The notes: generated by a model not told the origin, from the sequence alone. A stretch of DNA of 64,000 bases from Siphonodentalium dalli (GCA_032622095.1 CP136061.1:191960369-192024368); one strand, 5' to 3'; counted from the stretch's first letter, positions 9,820 through 22,734 are shown. Program-made: numbers and translations.

Positions 9820-11400
9820 CGAAGATGGCTGCTAGCGGCCATGTTTTTAATCGAAAACCATACGAATTAAATCGCTCCCATTTTGAGAAAATCCTAAACA
9901 TGCATATAAATGTTCAAATCATTCCTCAAATAATGTGGGTTGCAGTGTGTACCAATGGATTTAAATATGAAATACAAGATGGCCACTGACAGCCATGTTT
10001 TTCAAAGAAATTAGGGGGAAAATAATAGCTCCCATCTATAGGCACACCGATGATTCATATGAAGTTTGGGGATGAATCAGATAAAACATGTTGTTTGTGG
10101 GGCTTGCCAAATAGTTAAATCGTGCAAAGAGTGAAATACAAGATGGCTGCCGGCGGCCATGTTTTTGATGGAAAATTATTAAAACTTGATATTTCTCATC
10201 TAAAGGTCACTCCGAAGATCCCTATGACGTTTCGGATCAATAGTCATTTCCAGAGCTGTCGATCAAATAATTATTAGCAGATATTTTCGACCAATCAGCG
10301 ACTGAGAATTGCATTGCAAATTGTGATGCCATCATTGTTCATCCTAATTATGATATCCATGCATACATTTAGTGTTAAATTGGCTATATTCAAACAACTG
10401 TTGTGTTTGTTTGATCATAATGTACTAAAATTTCTTTTTACGCCATGATGTTGGAAATATATCCATGGTTATATTTTTTTTTTTTTCATTTTGTATGACA
10501 CTTGTCATAATTGTCACATGTTGTTCAACGAAATATGGCCGTATTATCACTTGATTATCACGAGATTTGGCCGTGTTACCACTTGATTTTTGGGTTATCC
10601 AACTTCACCCCCAATTTTGTCCGAGACAGCCGCCTTGACGATTTGTTCCAGGCCACAAATAAGTATTTATCTCGAGAAATAACAAATTTCAAAAATCGAT
10701 ATCTGATCAATCTGAGCTTTGATGGGTGGGTTCCTCGACTCGAAACAAATATGTTTTTACACTTGAAGCCAAAGAAATAGTAATTTGGGAGCGTTAATTC
10801 AGATTATGCATCATTGGATGTTAAATTGAGCAAGGAGTTCAATTTAAAAGCATAACAAAATTACATTTAAATTTTCAATACATTTCTCCAATAATTGTGT
10901 GCTGCAGGGTGTGCCAATGGGTTCCAATGTGAAATCCAAGATGGCATTTGAAGCTCCCATCTAGAGGTAACTGCACCCCGAGAATCCATACGAAGTTTGG
11001 TGACGATCGGATGAGGGATGTGGCATGTAGGGTGTGTCAAAGGATTTATTAATACAAATAGTAAAACAAAAGATAGCTGCCGGCGGCCATGTTTTTCATC
11101 TAAAATCGTTCAAATTCAATAGATCCCATCTAGAGGTGATCCCATGATCCCAACATGCCTGTATATTTCAAAACATTTAGCCAATAATTGTGGGCTGTGG
11201 TGTTATCCAATGGACATAAATGTGAAATCCAAGATGGCCGCGGGCGGTCATTTTTAAAATTTGGAGAGAAAAAAATGGTAATCTCTCATCTAGAGGTCAC
11301 CCCTAAAATTCATATGAAGTTTGGTGACGATTGGATGAGGGGTGTAGCCTGTATGTTACGTGCCAAAGAAAATTGTTGACGAGCGGACGACGACACCAAA
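9820..11400 (+). repeat. Degenerate 170-190 bp tandem array
   Basis: The block AAGATGGCTGCCGGCGGCCA is followed by TCTCATCTAGAGGTCACC and ATATGAAGTTTGGTGACGAT. It recurs about six times, strongly diverged. The same unit occurs inside the Helitron-like copies (about 17560-17690 and 18470-18760). The right edge ends in a GACGAGCGGACGACGACACC tail. The 11188-11379 frame is part of the repeat. Confidence 0.65.
10516..10811 (+). mobile_element. MITE family 1, copy C (5'-truncated)
   Basis: Contains the right two-thirds of the family, from ACATGTTGTTCAACGAAATA to GGGAGCGTTAATTCAGATTA. It interrupts the 170-190 bp array. Confidence 0.75.
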
Positions 11401-11458
11401 CCCATGACAATAGCTCAAACTTGACTTTGTAAAGTTGAGCGAAAAAAAAAACCGAATG

Positions 11459-11896
11459 TTAAAGGCCCATTTAATTTTCGAGTCACCGATTATTTATTTT
11501 TTAGTGCCTTAATATACGGTTTACATGACAATCTATGACATAAAATATGATTAAAATAAAAAAATAAAAAATTCATAACCATTTGGAACGCATGTGTCTC
11601 AGAAGTTGCCCTGTAGAGTAATAGAAACTAGCTGAAGTCATAGAAAGATTTCCCCGTTTCGCGCCCAGAATGCAACAAAATTCACACTAAGATATAGAGT
11701 TATTCCCCGGGACTAACTTCAACCAGGATTCCCCTTCCATTGAAAATATTAGGCTTTTCAGTAGAGTCCATATGAAACTTAAGCACAGAAAACACGTCGG
11801 TACCTCAACATGTTCACAGTTTATTACACCGGACGTTGATAATACAATGTTGTGGCATGTATTTTTTATAATGTGATCTGGAGATTCGAAAATTGA
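11459..11896 (-). mobile_element. MITE family 2, copy a
   Basis: Starts TTAAAGGCCCATTTAATTTT and ends in a decayed TTCGAAAATTGA terminus. Its interior (CATAACCATTTGGAACGC, CTCAGAAGTTGCCC, AACATGTTCACAGTTTATTA) matches 20372-20803 in the opposite orientation. Confidence 0.7.
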
Positions 11897-14739
11897 CAGG
11901 CGTGATATATTGCCGACATTATCGAGCAAATTATGACGCATAATTATATAGGATCCCGACCCTGATTTCTTCAACGTTTGGATGCATCGATTAAAGTCGG
12001 ATCAACATGCAATGTGTTACTTAAGTAAATTTACCTCCAAATAATGACAAACCAGGCCACACCGTCTGTAATTGAGATGTATGCCCACATCATGATTGAT
12101 GTACTATACTAATATCTAGCTATTACATCGCTGTAATACAACATTAGCGTTGTACGGTCACAAAGACTGGTAAAAAGAATTAATGGTGAACCAGTAACCC
12201 TAGCGAAAACATTCGGCACCTGGCGCCAGTTCTGGGGGTTACTTTATCTGTGTACATTGTTTCTCATTAGTTTTAGATAACCATATCTCATCTCTCCCCA
12301 GGAATAGCTAACTCGCCGTATGGTTTATCATGGTATAACCTGCCCAAGTGCACATAACATCGGTCGCGACGTTACATGTATGTCAGCCTATTATCAGGTT
12401 CGTACATTATAGACTAGGGGGTCTCCATGTGGGGGGGGGGTAATCTTTCCAAAAGAACCCCCTATAATTGACGCTCAATCGGACAAGTTCACATGCATGT
12501 TTCCATTGACTATATAAATATATATCGGATACCAAGGATCTCCAATTATCGCCCAATCGACAGACGACCTCTATATATTCAAATGGAAACACCTTTAATA
12601 TATGTTTTTCTTCTGGTAAAAGGCAAAATGGGCGCGAATTAAATGCCGAAAAGGAATATAAATGTATCAGAAGACCTCTATAAGACTACATGACGTCACG
12701 CGTATTGGACGATATTTTGGAGAATGTTAGGTACCCTATTTCGTCAGTGGGATTCTAAAAGGGCGTACCTGCCATTTTGGCGCGAAACGTTTTACCGCAT
12801 TTTCAGAATCTGCGGGTTCGATTACAAAGGTTCATCAGATAACTTGTCAATATTTTAAGTATATATACCTTTTTGTGTGTTTATCATGGAAATTTGTGGT
12901 TTAAAATGTCGTATACACGTGCCCCGCGAAAATGTTTCGTTAATTCTAAAATGCCTTATAATTTATTCTCGAAACTGTTCCTGGAATGATAATTCTGATT
13001 GGATTGTTTTAAAGAAGAATGGCCGGAGGGCATATACTCCTTATCCTGAGTGACGGACTAACGAGGCCGCGGGAATCGTCAAAACAAACAATGACAAAAT
13101 GTCGTTTGAGAAAGATTTCTAGTAATTTTCTACCTTTTACTTCGAAAAAGTCGCATAACACCATAAAATAACTTTTTCTCATCAACTGGAAGATAATTAA
13201 ATATGAAAGTGAAAAATAGTATAACAACTGTGAAACGAGGTGTTATTGCGCAAAGTTATTTGAAGATACAAATTAGAGTTCCCTATAGATAAATATACTT
13301 AATGCGTTTCGACCAAAAGGTCGTTTAGATATATAGATTTATTTTTACAATAACCATAACAATATACATTTTTATTGCATTCCTATGTGTGATTTACCTT
13401 GATATATCGAGTGATTATAAACAATAATTGCACTATAGTGAATCATATCACTTTAACTAGCGAATTATATATTCTCACGCGCTATCAACATTTATGCGTC
13501 ATGGGTGTAATGTCGGTATTTTTCCGATTTCTGGTAAACCATCTGGTTATAGTGGGATATAATAAACATAGTGGAGGGCCTAACTGCACGAAAATGGTCA
13601 AATCGTTCACTTTGTGATAGAAGCACCAAATTTGGTACAGATGTTGCCTAGTATGTTGGCAACTAACCCTAGCCAGTTCCACCGTTCTGATGAGTGGAAC
13701 TGGTAAAAATCGGGAATGGAACCGGACCGGGTCACCGGACCGGGTCGCCGAATTTCGCGTTTTTTTTATTACCCTATCTCTAGTTATACGCGGATTGTAG
13801 AAAAATGTTTGCGCTATGGCATTGGAATTTATTTCCTGCTGTTCCTCATATATTTGCCCATTTAATGACGCTAATTTTGTTAGGCAACGCCCAAGATGGC
13901 TGCCAAAATATTCCAAAATGGCCGCCGAAATTAAAAAAATTGGCATTGTTTCTTTAAATCTTTAGAATTCACTACGGTTATTCGGCAATTTGTCATCATT
14001 ATATTGATAGTAGTCACTTGACATCACTTTGGAGCTATTTCGGTACTCTGTGTCACCATTGCATCGCGCACTTGAAGTTGAAAAATGGTCATCAAATCGA
14101 TCCAACAAACCATTGCAGGTATATTCCACTCACACCATTTGCGTTACACGGGCGTTGTCTGTACACGTTCGAGGCAGTTATGTTCCAAAAATGGATAAGC
14201 AAAATGACCCCAAATGTAACCCGGAAGTGGCGAAAATAAGCAATTTATTACACTTTTTGCTAAATTTTCTGTAATTTCACGAGTGAAATGATTAAAAAGG
14301 GTCAGATGGTTTTTTTTCCAAATAAAATTAGCTACGCTACACAATGTTTTGCAAACAGGTATGCTATAACCCTATATGGAGCCACAGGTACACATAAAAC
14401 GCGACGGCATATCAAAACCAAGAATATACTGTCCTGTTCAAAATTGTGTCACTATAACATTTAAAAGCCATCCAAAATGCGTTGAATAGTACACTGATTG
14501 TACCAACATGTCACATTCTAGAAAGTAGGCAGATATCATTTACTAATGATCAAAATGCAGCCAAAATGACCACCGAAAATGACAGTTGATAGCAGTTAAA
14601 TCCATTTCGTTTTCTACGATTTGGAATATTTTGAGCAAAAATTGCGAACGGTTAACATATAGGCTGTGTCAGTTGATATTTTGTCACCTGATCAGATCAA
14701 AGGAATCTCTATTTTGTGTTGTTGGATATCGAGAGTCAA
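11897..14739. other. No gene recognised; non-coding repeats downstream of nuclease-like pseudogene
   Basis: Contains a G homopolymer near 12432. From about 13620 there are motifs such as AATTTGGTACAGATG and AAGATGGCTGCCAAAATATT that look like interspersed non-coding repeats. A 153-codon minus-strand frame (13485-13946) spans such sequence and an ACCGGACCGGGTC duplication; it resembles no protein I know. Confidence 0.5.
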
Positions 14740-16513
14740 TTAAACATTGGCATCTGAATCACAATGACCAGCACACACACATAGTGCAGTACATGTCAGG
14801 TTAGCTTTAACACACTTGCACAACTTTTTGCACGCTGTCTTGCAACCGCAGTGAATTAACTCCTGACAAACTTTGCTGGCGTCGGGAAGTTGTGACCACT
14901 TTGGTGCGAATCCGTCTGGAAGAATATTCCAGCCCCAATCGGATGGGCAGGCAACTTCTGTGCAGCAACCAATGACTGTCCCCAGACGATACCTGCTTGA
15001 TAGGCAACTCGATTGACGCGTCGGTGGAATGGTCTCTATGGTTCTAGTACCTTTGGCGAATAACAATCTCCTAGCCTCATTCACAGTCATTGTTCCAGAA
15101 ATGTTGGAGTACATAAGAACGACGAACCGCTGTATAATATCCAATGAACCCTCGTCAACACTTGGGGGAAATAGACTCAAGCATAACAAGGCGTCTGTGA
15201 GTTCGGGATACGATTCCCAGACATTCCACGCTGTTTTCTTACCTCTCCCGGCAAAAGCAGACCCAGTTAATGCGTGGAAAGCAGGTAACACCTTTGATTT
15301 ATCGGGACCAAGCGAAGCAGCTATTTCATGAGCTGGTAGCAAACGATAGTTTTTCTTGACCCCGAAGGCAATCCACAATTCTTCAATTTCAAATTGACAA
15401 ACATGAGCTACAGCAAGAACTACAACGATCGACAGTTCGGATAAAAACTTTGGTGTGTCCGTTGCTAACTGAATGTGCTACACGAAGAATAACACGCGTA
15501 TCTGCCTCTTCGTGATTGCACGATACCATTCCGTCAATCGGTGCGTCCCCACCATTAATACACCACACATGGTTCTCTTCCGTCACGAATAGCTGTTTCT
15601 GGGAAACGTCGAGTTCGACTAATTTCTTGGACAGAAATGAAAACAATTCAGACTTATTCTCCGAATTACGGAGGAACGATGACCAGTTGCGTGGTATCTG
15701 AGTTTTTTCCAGCACACGTCTTCTGATCCCTTCACCTCGCTGTTCTCTGATTCCAGATTTCAAACTTTTTGGTAAGTATCTATTCCATACAACGTCAACT
15801 CGTTTCGCGTTTTCTAGCTGCGATGTCACATATGGCACAAACGAGTTATCTGCATAATCACCAAATGTTGCTGAAGATGCAGGTTGGACCATGTTGACAA
15901 TCACCGATCCATCAAGTACAATCGCCGTCATCTGGTGGGCGTTCAGCTGCTTTGCTTGGCGCGGTCTGTTCCAAACAGCTTAGAAGATCAGACTTCGTCC
16001 CAGTTCGCAGCTTGCCATTAGCAGAAAGTGCTGGAGGGTTCGCTTGATTTTCGTGGGAAAAGAATTGTTCCAGGTCACCATCTCTCACTTGACACCCTGT
16101 ATACAAACGCGAAAACAACAGACAGTCGTTTTTCAAAGAGTAATTTTTATCTTGGAGTTTTGATTTTCTTTTAGATTGAGTACCGAAGAGAGACAGGGAC
16201 AACTTTGTAATTGTATCAGAAAGTGGGTCATTTGAGTCTGGTTTGAGCAATCTCTGTTCAACGAACTCGGCGTATTTTTCAGCTCCTTTCTGCCTTGCAG
16301 ATGTTATAGAAACAATCACATCGGTTGACATACAGTCCATAGTATCGAGTCGAATAAGGTCAGGACTTATCTCAAGGAAAGGGTTGCCATGCAACTTCTT
16401 CCAACACAGAAACAAGCGAAGACACATCATTAAGAAAATCTGCATGCTACTTTGGTGACCATTCATGATGATTAGATGCTAATATGTCTGTGTGGTTGGA
16501 ATATTCGAACTCA
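14740..16513 (-). pseudogene. PIN/FEN1-like nuclease-type repeat-family protein, C-terminal part
   Basis: I recognise a multi-copy 'uncharacterised protein' family of marine invertebrates. Blocks seen in order on the minus strand are GNPFLEISPDL, LKNDCLLFSRLY, LRTGTKSDLLSCLE, AIVLDGSVIVNM, FVPYVTSQLE, RRRVLEKTQIPRNW, CNHEEADTRVILR, ELWIAFGVKKNYR, HALTG, AFAGRGKKTAW, ERFVVLM-like, PSDWGW, and a Cys-rich tail ending CTALCVCAGHC. The order EAD, DTD, GCD plus GKGKK in the family resembles PIN/XPG-FEN1 nucleases; that link is inference. The copy is dead. It has TAG at 16447-16449 and frameshifts near 16408 and 15930. About 5 bases are lost at the DTD motif (about 15429) and about 12 at the Cys-Asp motif (about 15261). 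Two compensating shifts occur near 15020 and 14950, where AYQAGIVWGQ lies in another frame. The N-terminal part is at 20011-20345. Confidence 0.7.
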
Positions 16514-19073
16514 TTTCGGCCAATTTGGCCGTTTACTTCACGGCTGCGTTTCATCTGACGTGTGTGTCGGAATAATGATGTGGAGGATTTATGTAAATGT
16601 TAGCCCAAACTACATTTCCAAGTAACGATGGTTTTGTTGTTTATTTTGAGGAATAATACCGCGTCAGATGAATTCAGCCCAAATATGTTAACAGTTGTCG
16701 TGTAAAACATTCGGCAGTAGGTTAGCGTTATTTAGTATTTGTGGATGTCCTTTAACATGGGGAAAATAGACTACTGCGCTTGAACGAGCATGTGAATTTG
16801 TCGTTTTTAATGTATAGCAACTTTATAATCAATAACAGAGGCATTCTCTGTCAAATAAGGTCGCTCTATTTACGATACCAATTGGGGAACTTTGTAAATT
16901 AAATTACGCGTAAACCAGCGTAAACGTATACCTGCTGCAAATAGAAAATGTGCCGAAATCGGCGTACTCGCCCCAGGGCTTACTCGCCCCAATCGACGCG
17001 TGCCAACTCGGAATAAAAGGCCAACTCGGAATAAAAGATGTATACGGGGTGTTATATCGCGTTTGGTCCGTTGTTTCTCAATGAATATTATTGAAATTTG
17101 GTGTATATGTCCGGGCTGGGACATGGAATACAACAACGTTTGAATTGTTTTTAAATTTACAAATTTGTTGATTTTATTAATTATTTTTTCGTTCTGAAAC
17201 ACACTATAAAGTGTATATAATATAATAACGAACACGAGACATACATAATTTATAAACTGTTAACAAAAGATATCAAATTCAATACATGACAAAGATGACT
17301 CAGTGGAGTTTATAATGTGAACATAAAAACATTGAGGTAAGAATCTTTTTAAGGAATGCAACTTTATTTAATGATAATAAACACATAAATTAAAATAACA
17401 AACATGAGACATACATGATTTATAAACTGTTAACAAAAGATATCAAACTCAATACATGACAAAGATGACTCAGTGAAGTTTATAAAGTGAACATAAAAAT
17501 ATTAAGGTAAGAATCTTTTTAAGCATTACTAAACCGTTTAGCACAGTCCACTTCACTCATCCGATCATCACCAAACTTCATATTTATCTTTATATTGATC
17601 TATCAGATGAGAGCTATCAAATATTTTTTTAATTTTATAGGAAAAAATGATCGCCAGCGGCCATATTGCATTTACGTTATATGTTATCGCGTCATGTCGA
17701 TATCTAGTATTACTTAGAAATTTCACCTTTCCAGATTCATAATTGCTCCATTGACTGTAACAGATGGAATTATTCCCCTCTTCGGATAGAGTGTCACTGA
17801 AACTTTATTTTGTCAGACTGTCTGTATAGTCACTGATTATATATGGCAATAATCTGTAATAAGATGTAGCACTATTTTATTTTATATTTACACGCAGTGC
17901 TGTTTTTATACAACAATTCTAATCCCCCCTATATCATCATGTGATCAACGATACATCGCGCGAGGAACTGGTTGAATTAAGGGGGGTTTTATGGATAACT
18001 TCTGTCCTCAAGCTAGATTATACTTATGACATTTAATGGCATGTTTCTAACGTGGAGGGTTAGATATGCTTGAGACACCACCACTCTTCAATTCACACCA
18101 AGTTCTCAGCTGTCATATTCGGATATTAGAACCCATAGCCATGATATATGGTTTATTTTGTGTATACTAGTAATATTGTTATTTTCAGTACCTTTATATA
18201 CCAGTACTGTGTATAACAATGCATATAAATTAATCCATGTATACATGTATATTGATTCAACGGATTCAGTGGTTTTGTCCATCAGTCTATCAAATTTGCG
18301 GGGAAAACATGGCCACAAGCAGTACACCCTGCTAAATTTCGAATTTGAATCAATTGGCGCACCATGCAGCCAGCTTTTATTGGAGAACTTTTTCTCATGT
18401 GGATAGTTTGGGTCACCGCTAGATGTGAGCCATGTTTTGTTCTCAAACTGTCCTTGTGAAGACATCACTGCCAGCGGTGATCTTGAATTTTACTATTTTT
18501 ATGGCTAAATAATTTGGTTGATCCGACAGACGACACCCCTTGTCCGATCGTCACCAGATTCCACAATGATCTTCTGGATAACCAGGGTGAGAGTAATCTA
18601 ATTTTCCCGAATTTCGTTAAAAAAAATTACCACAGGCAGCAATTTGGTATCTTACTCTTTGATCCTCTTTTGCATGACTGAATTGTTTAGCAACTGTACA
18701 GACATATCCTTCATCTGATAGTCACCAAACTTCATATTGATCTTCGGGCTGACAACTAGATGGGAGCTATCGAATGCTTTGATTTTTTTTGGAAAACATT
18801 GTCGCCAGCAGTCATCTTCTATTTTGGTTTTTATATACATGTATATCTCTTCATTCGGATAGCCAATATTACGTAGGTACTTCAACTTTCCGCATTCCTG
18901 TCATCATTTGAAATATAATAATTTACCTGATACCATGCACCCTTCAAAATTTGTTTCGTCGTATCTATTTTAATGACCCGCATGGTAATATTGATACAGA
19001 TATATTTGTCAAACATTTCTTTGTACAATATACAGGTATTTAGTTTGTAACTAAATCTAGAAATATATAATAG

Positions 19074-19571
19074 TAGCTGGTGGACCCTACTTCGTCCGGG
19101 ATGTTCCCCTCTGATTTTCGGAGAATTGCGCGATTTAACCTTGAATTGACCATTTTAAAGGTGAACGTCATGTCGGGTCACGATTTGACCCGTCCAAAAC
19201 ACTCCCCGGACAAAAGTCACGACAAAAGTACCCGTCGAAATCCGCCCGGCTTCACCCGATTTGACCTTGAATTGACAATTTTGAATGTCAAGATCAGGTC
19301 AGGGTCATGATTTTACCCATCCGAAACACTCCTGGGACAAAAGTAACAGTAGGTATTATATTTCGTTGAAATACTTCCGTTTTACCAGATTTGACATTGA
19401 ATTGATCTTTTTGAATGTCAAAGTCAGGTCGGGATCAAGATTTGACCCGTCCAAAATACTCCCTGGAAATAATTTCCCCTTGGTATCAAATTTCGTCAAA
19501 TCTGTCCGGCAGTTTTCCCGGCCATAGCTAACAGACAAAAAGACAGAAAAATGTCCAAAATATATATTAAA
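19074..19571 (+). repeat. Pearl-like module inside Helitron-like copy 1
   Basis: Head TAGCTGGTGGACCCTACTTC, three to four core repeats of the GATTTGACCTTGAATTGAC type, and a tail with AACAGACAAAAAGACAG then CCAAAATATATATTAAA. The same module lies inverted in the other two copies, at about 41100-41605 and 46340-46855. Confidence 0.65.
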
Positions 19572-19947
19572 CTAGCTGATGTACTCGACTTCGTTCGGGC
19601 TATTTGGGGATTTTTTTTTTGGTGATCGCCTCCATCTGGACAGTACCCAGTATATACAGCGTCTGGCCAAACTATTGTTCAATTGGTCCAGAAACATGCC
19701 TATATCAGCACGTTCGAGAACATGGTCCCACGTGAAATTGGACCCGTCCATATTGCTCCCGGGATCGAAGTAGTCCTACACACAAATTTTTAGTCGGATC
19801 GGTCAAGGTCCAGAAACATGCCTATGAGCGAGGTCAAGTTGACACGTTAAATACCAAATTCGAGCAGTGTTAGAGTCTATAATACATACACACATGCATA
19901 CACACATACATACATACAGACAGGTGTTTCAAAATGTATAATCGATA
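19572..19947 (+). repeat. Second head-to-tail module in Helitron-like copy 1
   Basis: Starts CTAGCTGATGTACTCGACTT and ends in a (CATA)n plus CAGACAGGTGTTTCAAAATG tail. It has the same head/tail grammar as the neighbouring module but a different, non-tandem body. Confidence 0.6.
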
Positions 19948-20010
19948 GCTACAACAATTCTATGGTAGATAGTTCACGGCCGACCTGATGCATGCATCTT
20001 AGTTTTCTTG

Positions 20011-20345
20011 TTAATAATTATAGCGAACTCAGGTCCTGACAAAAGCCACCGCTTTAGAGCCGCGGGATTCTCAGTAAGCCCAACAGCACCCCCACCCCCT
20101 TTGATTACCTTGTTAGACTGCTCGTGTGACCGGTCCAACGCCATCGTAGAGAACTTGTTATTTGAGCGCTGTATCACAAAGTTACCTTGCATGAATTCTT
20201 TATATACAGATGGGTGTTGCTCTTTCAGTTGGACCATATCCCGTATGTGTACTGGAAGCCATCGAGAGTAATGAATATGATCTAGTGAGAAAAACCAGGG
20301 CATCGTTTTGTCCGGGCAATCCAAACTAGAGGTGTGACTACCAGT
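20011..20345 (-). pseudogene. PIN/FEN1-like nuclease-type repeat-family protein, N-terminal fragment
   Basis: About 105 codons on the minus strand contain MPWFFSLDHIHYSRW, LPVHIRDMVQL, KFSTMALDRSHEQ, GGGGAVGLTENPAAL and RWLLSGPEF. This is the region that precedes the 14740-16513 blocks in intact family members. The frame runs into the Helitron-like element at 20010 and continues past it at 16513 as NEFEYSNHTD, so both parts belong to one former gene. Upstream the similarity stops near 20345, about 25 bp before a family 2 MITE (20372-20803), so the original 5' end is missing or displaced. It has no ATG of its own. Role inferred only from the family. Confidence 0.7.
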
Positions 20346-20371
20346 TCAATCAAGATATTATTCTCTATAAA

Positions 20372-20803
20372 TTAAAGGCCCACTTAATTTTCGGACCCCC
20401 AGATCACATTATATAAAATATATGCCATATTAAATACCATTTGAAAGACGAAGATCCAAAACATTGTATTATCAACTTATCCGGTGTAATAAACTGTGAA
20501 CATGTTATTGGTGTTGAGATACCGACGTGTTTTTGTGCTTAAGTTTCGTCTAGTTTGTACTGCAAAGTCTATACTTTTCAAAGGAAGGGGAATAACTCTA
20601 TATCTTAATTTGAATTATGTTGCATTCTGGGAGCCAGACGGGGAAATGTTTCTATAATTTTATCTATTTTCTATTACTCTATGTGCACCTTCTGAGACAC
20701 AGACGCTCCAAATGGTTATGAATTATAGTATTTTAATCATATTTTATGTCAAGGTACTATAAAAAAAATAATGGGTGACTCGAAAATTAATTGGGCCTCT
20801 AAA
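20372..20803 (+). mobile_element. MITE family 2, copy b
   Basis: TIRs of about 23 bp: TTAAAGGCCCACTTAATTTT at the left and AAAATTAATTGGGCC followed by TCTAAA at the right. The interior matches 11459-11896 inverted. No coding capacity. Confidence 0.75.
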
Positions 20804-20882
20804 GATACAAATTTTGCGATAGTGCATGCATGTGCAGGAGCTGCATTGCCAATATGCAACCCCTTTCACGTTTCGTTTCATG

Positions 20883-21355
20883 TTAAAGGTACTCAAACCG
20901 ATCAGACGGTGCCCATACCATCAACATTCAACAACAAAAAATTTTCTTCAAAATACGCTTTAGTTATCAGAATCGATTTATTGCAACAAAATAAATGTAG
21001 CCACTGTCAAATATGGTATAAAATTTCCCAAAACTTGTTATTTATCAACAATTTGTTCAACAAAATATGGCCGTATTATCACTACAGTATCACGTAATTA
21101 GACCGTATTACCACTTGATTTTAGAGTTATCCATCTTCATCCGCAATTTTGTCCGATACCCTCCCGTTTGACCATGTGTTTTTGGGCCACATATTATTAC
21201 ACATCTCGAGAAATAACAAACTTCAAAAATCGATATCTGATCACTCTGAGCTTTGATGTGTGGGTTCATCGACTCGAATCAAATAATTTTACCCCCCCCC
21301 TCGAAGCCAAGGAAAAGGTCATTTGAGACCGTCTGACCGGATTGAGTACATTTAA
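20883..21355 (+). mobile_element. MITE family 1, copy D (complete)
   Basis: Begins TTAAAGGTACTCAAACCGAT and ends GACCGGATTGAGTACATTTAA, giving about 28-bp TIRs with TTAA at both edges. This 473-bp copy is a good reference for family length. Frames inside (20771-21097) are not genes. Confidence 0.85.
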
Positions 21356-22184
21356 TCAACGTTTCCACTGAGCGATAGAAAATCGTACATATCTCAGTAG
21401 TATATAGATCAGTATTTTATGATTACAAAGGTGTAAGTATTATTATTATAATGCACTATGTGATTTTTTTTACTGTGTTGTTTATGATATATGTACCGGT
21501 ATGTTATTTTTTCAATTTTGCAACTGTCATACGATATTGGTGTATTGAAATAAATATATGTATCTGTATATCTATCTCATCTTTAAATATACCACCCGGA
21601 CAATAAAGATCATTCATTGTTAGTATTTCCCTGATATGGTAAGAAAAAAGAGAGTTTTTCTGAATTCTTTGAAGATGGAAATTACACATTTACGGGTTAA
21701 GTTTGCAGCGAGTGACATATACGTTTTATTGTAATGGAAGCTCCAAGTTATGCTGTTGTATATAGCCCATCTCAATTCAACGGTAATGTATCTGCTCAAT
21801 GTCATCTGCATAATTATTTGCCACTTGAACGAACTTTGGTTCTCAATCCTAAACCTAAATTAGAAAGGTCCTAAACTGAAGGTGACGGATATCTATTCAT
21901 TGGTGGGAAATGTTCAGAGAAGTTAAAAAAAACAACATAATTATAATTATATATGGTCGTTTTGTTTAACTTATTGTCCCATAGGTAACTACTCGTCAGT
22001 GAGTATTTTCTATAGCAAGGGTTTACTACTACAATAGCCTTCAATAAGACAATTGCTAAACACTATTTAAACTCACACATAGTGTTTACGTGCCAAATCG
22101 TTTTAATTGATGTGAAAGTAGTTATATTTTACGAATATTAATCCAAATTGACAACACACAGCGTCAGTCTTATATATTAATTAA
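21356..22184. other. No gene recognised
   Basis: AT-rich. The GGTGGGAAATGTTCAGA block near 21900 recurs near 23768, together with a GTGAGTATT-like block about 120 bp further on. That indicates a low-copy interspersed repeat. Confidence 0.4.
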
Positions 22185-22725
22185 ATGCAATGACGCTCGA
22201 TGGCGAATTCGTTTGCGTTATATAGTTTATCGCCGATTGTTGCGTCCCGAATTGAGGTGTAAATATTTACAATTGAGCGTAGTTCAGACGATGTTTTCTA
22301 TGGAATGGTATGGTCGATTAATTTGAAAATTTCGGTTATCTTAGTAGAACATACATTGCCCAGGTTGGCATAGCGTCTGAGTACTAACTTATAAGTGTAT
22401 CGCACTCGAACAAGTCCATAATATGTTTTTAAATTAATGTAGGACACTCTTCTATTATACATCGTCGAATGGGAGTATAGATAATAACTATTTTCATAAA
22501 TAGTATAAATCCATGTAGTTGGCAGCATGCACCACCAATCTTACAAATACATTATATATGCAATGACTCTTGTTTGCGGAATGATATATTGTCGTTCGTT
22601 TACCCGCGATAAATTCGTCCCGAAGTAAATAGTAAATATTAAAAAAAAAAAAACAACAGTGCGTATAGTTCAGCCCTTGTGTTTTATGAAATGGTACGAT
22701 TGATGTGGTTGGAATTTTTGGTTAT
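22185..22725 (+). repeat. Pair of diverged about 170-bp direct repeats
   Basis: ATGCAATGAC starts both copies (about 22187 and 22559). Shared blocks follow in order: CGTCCCGAA, GTAAATATT, AGTTCAG, ATGGAATGGTA-like and TTTCGGTTATC-like. A 220-bp spacer separates them. Confidence 0.55.
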
Positions 22726-22734
22726 TTGTCCGCT

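Larger units (their letters stand above)
16514..20010 (-). mobile_element. Helitron-like composite element, copy 1 (3,497 bp)
   Basis: Inverted and highly similar to 40650-44058 and 45913-48947, and the fullest of the three. Termini on the minus strand are CAAGAAAACTAAGATGCATG at 20010 and CGGCCAAATTGGCCGAAA at 16514. It sits exactly between A and T with no target duplication; removing it rejoins the nuclease-like frame (ATT ATT AA^T GAG TTC). A^T targets, no duplication, a terminal hairpin and a subterminal palindrome are Helitron-like. The canonical 5' TC and 3' CTRR are not exact (TT and CTTG when read on the plus strand). There is no Rep/helicase, so it is non-autonomous. The interior carries pearl-like modules and 180-bp array units. 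Confidence 0.7.

Noticed and set aside
13680-13720. CTGATGA next to a GTTCCAC/GTGGAAC stem, suggesting a hammerhead ribozyme
   Set aside because: The required GAAA after stem II and the third stem are not present.
13485-13946. 153-codon minus-strand frame
   Set aside because: It spans non-coding repeat motifs (AAATTTGGTACAGATG, CCAAAATGGCCGCC) and a short GC duplication, and matches no known domain.
18106-18468. 120-codon frame repeated at 42094-42456 and partly at 47596-47817
   Set aside because: Its repetition reflects the three copies of the Helitron-like element. It is shortened in copy 3 and has no domain.
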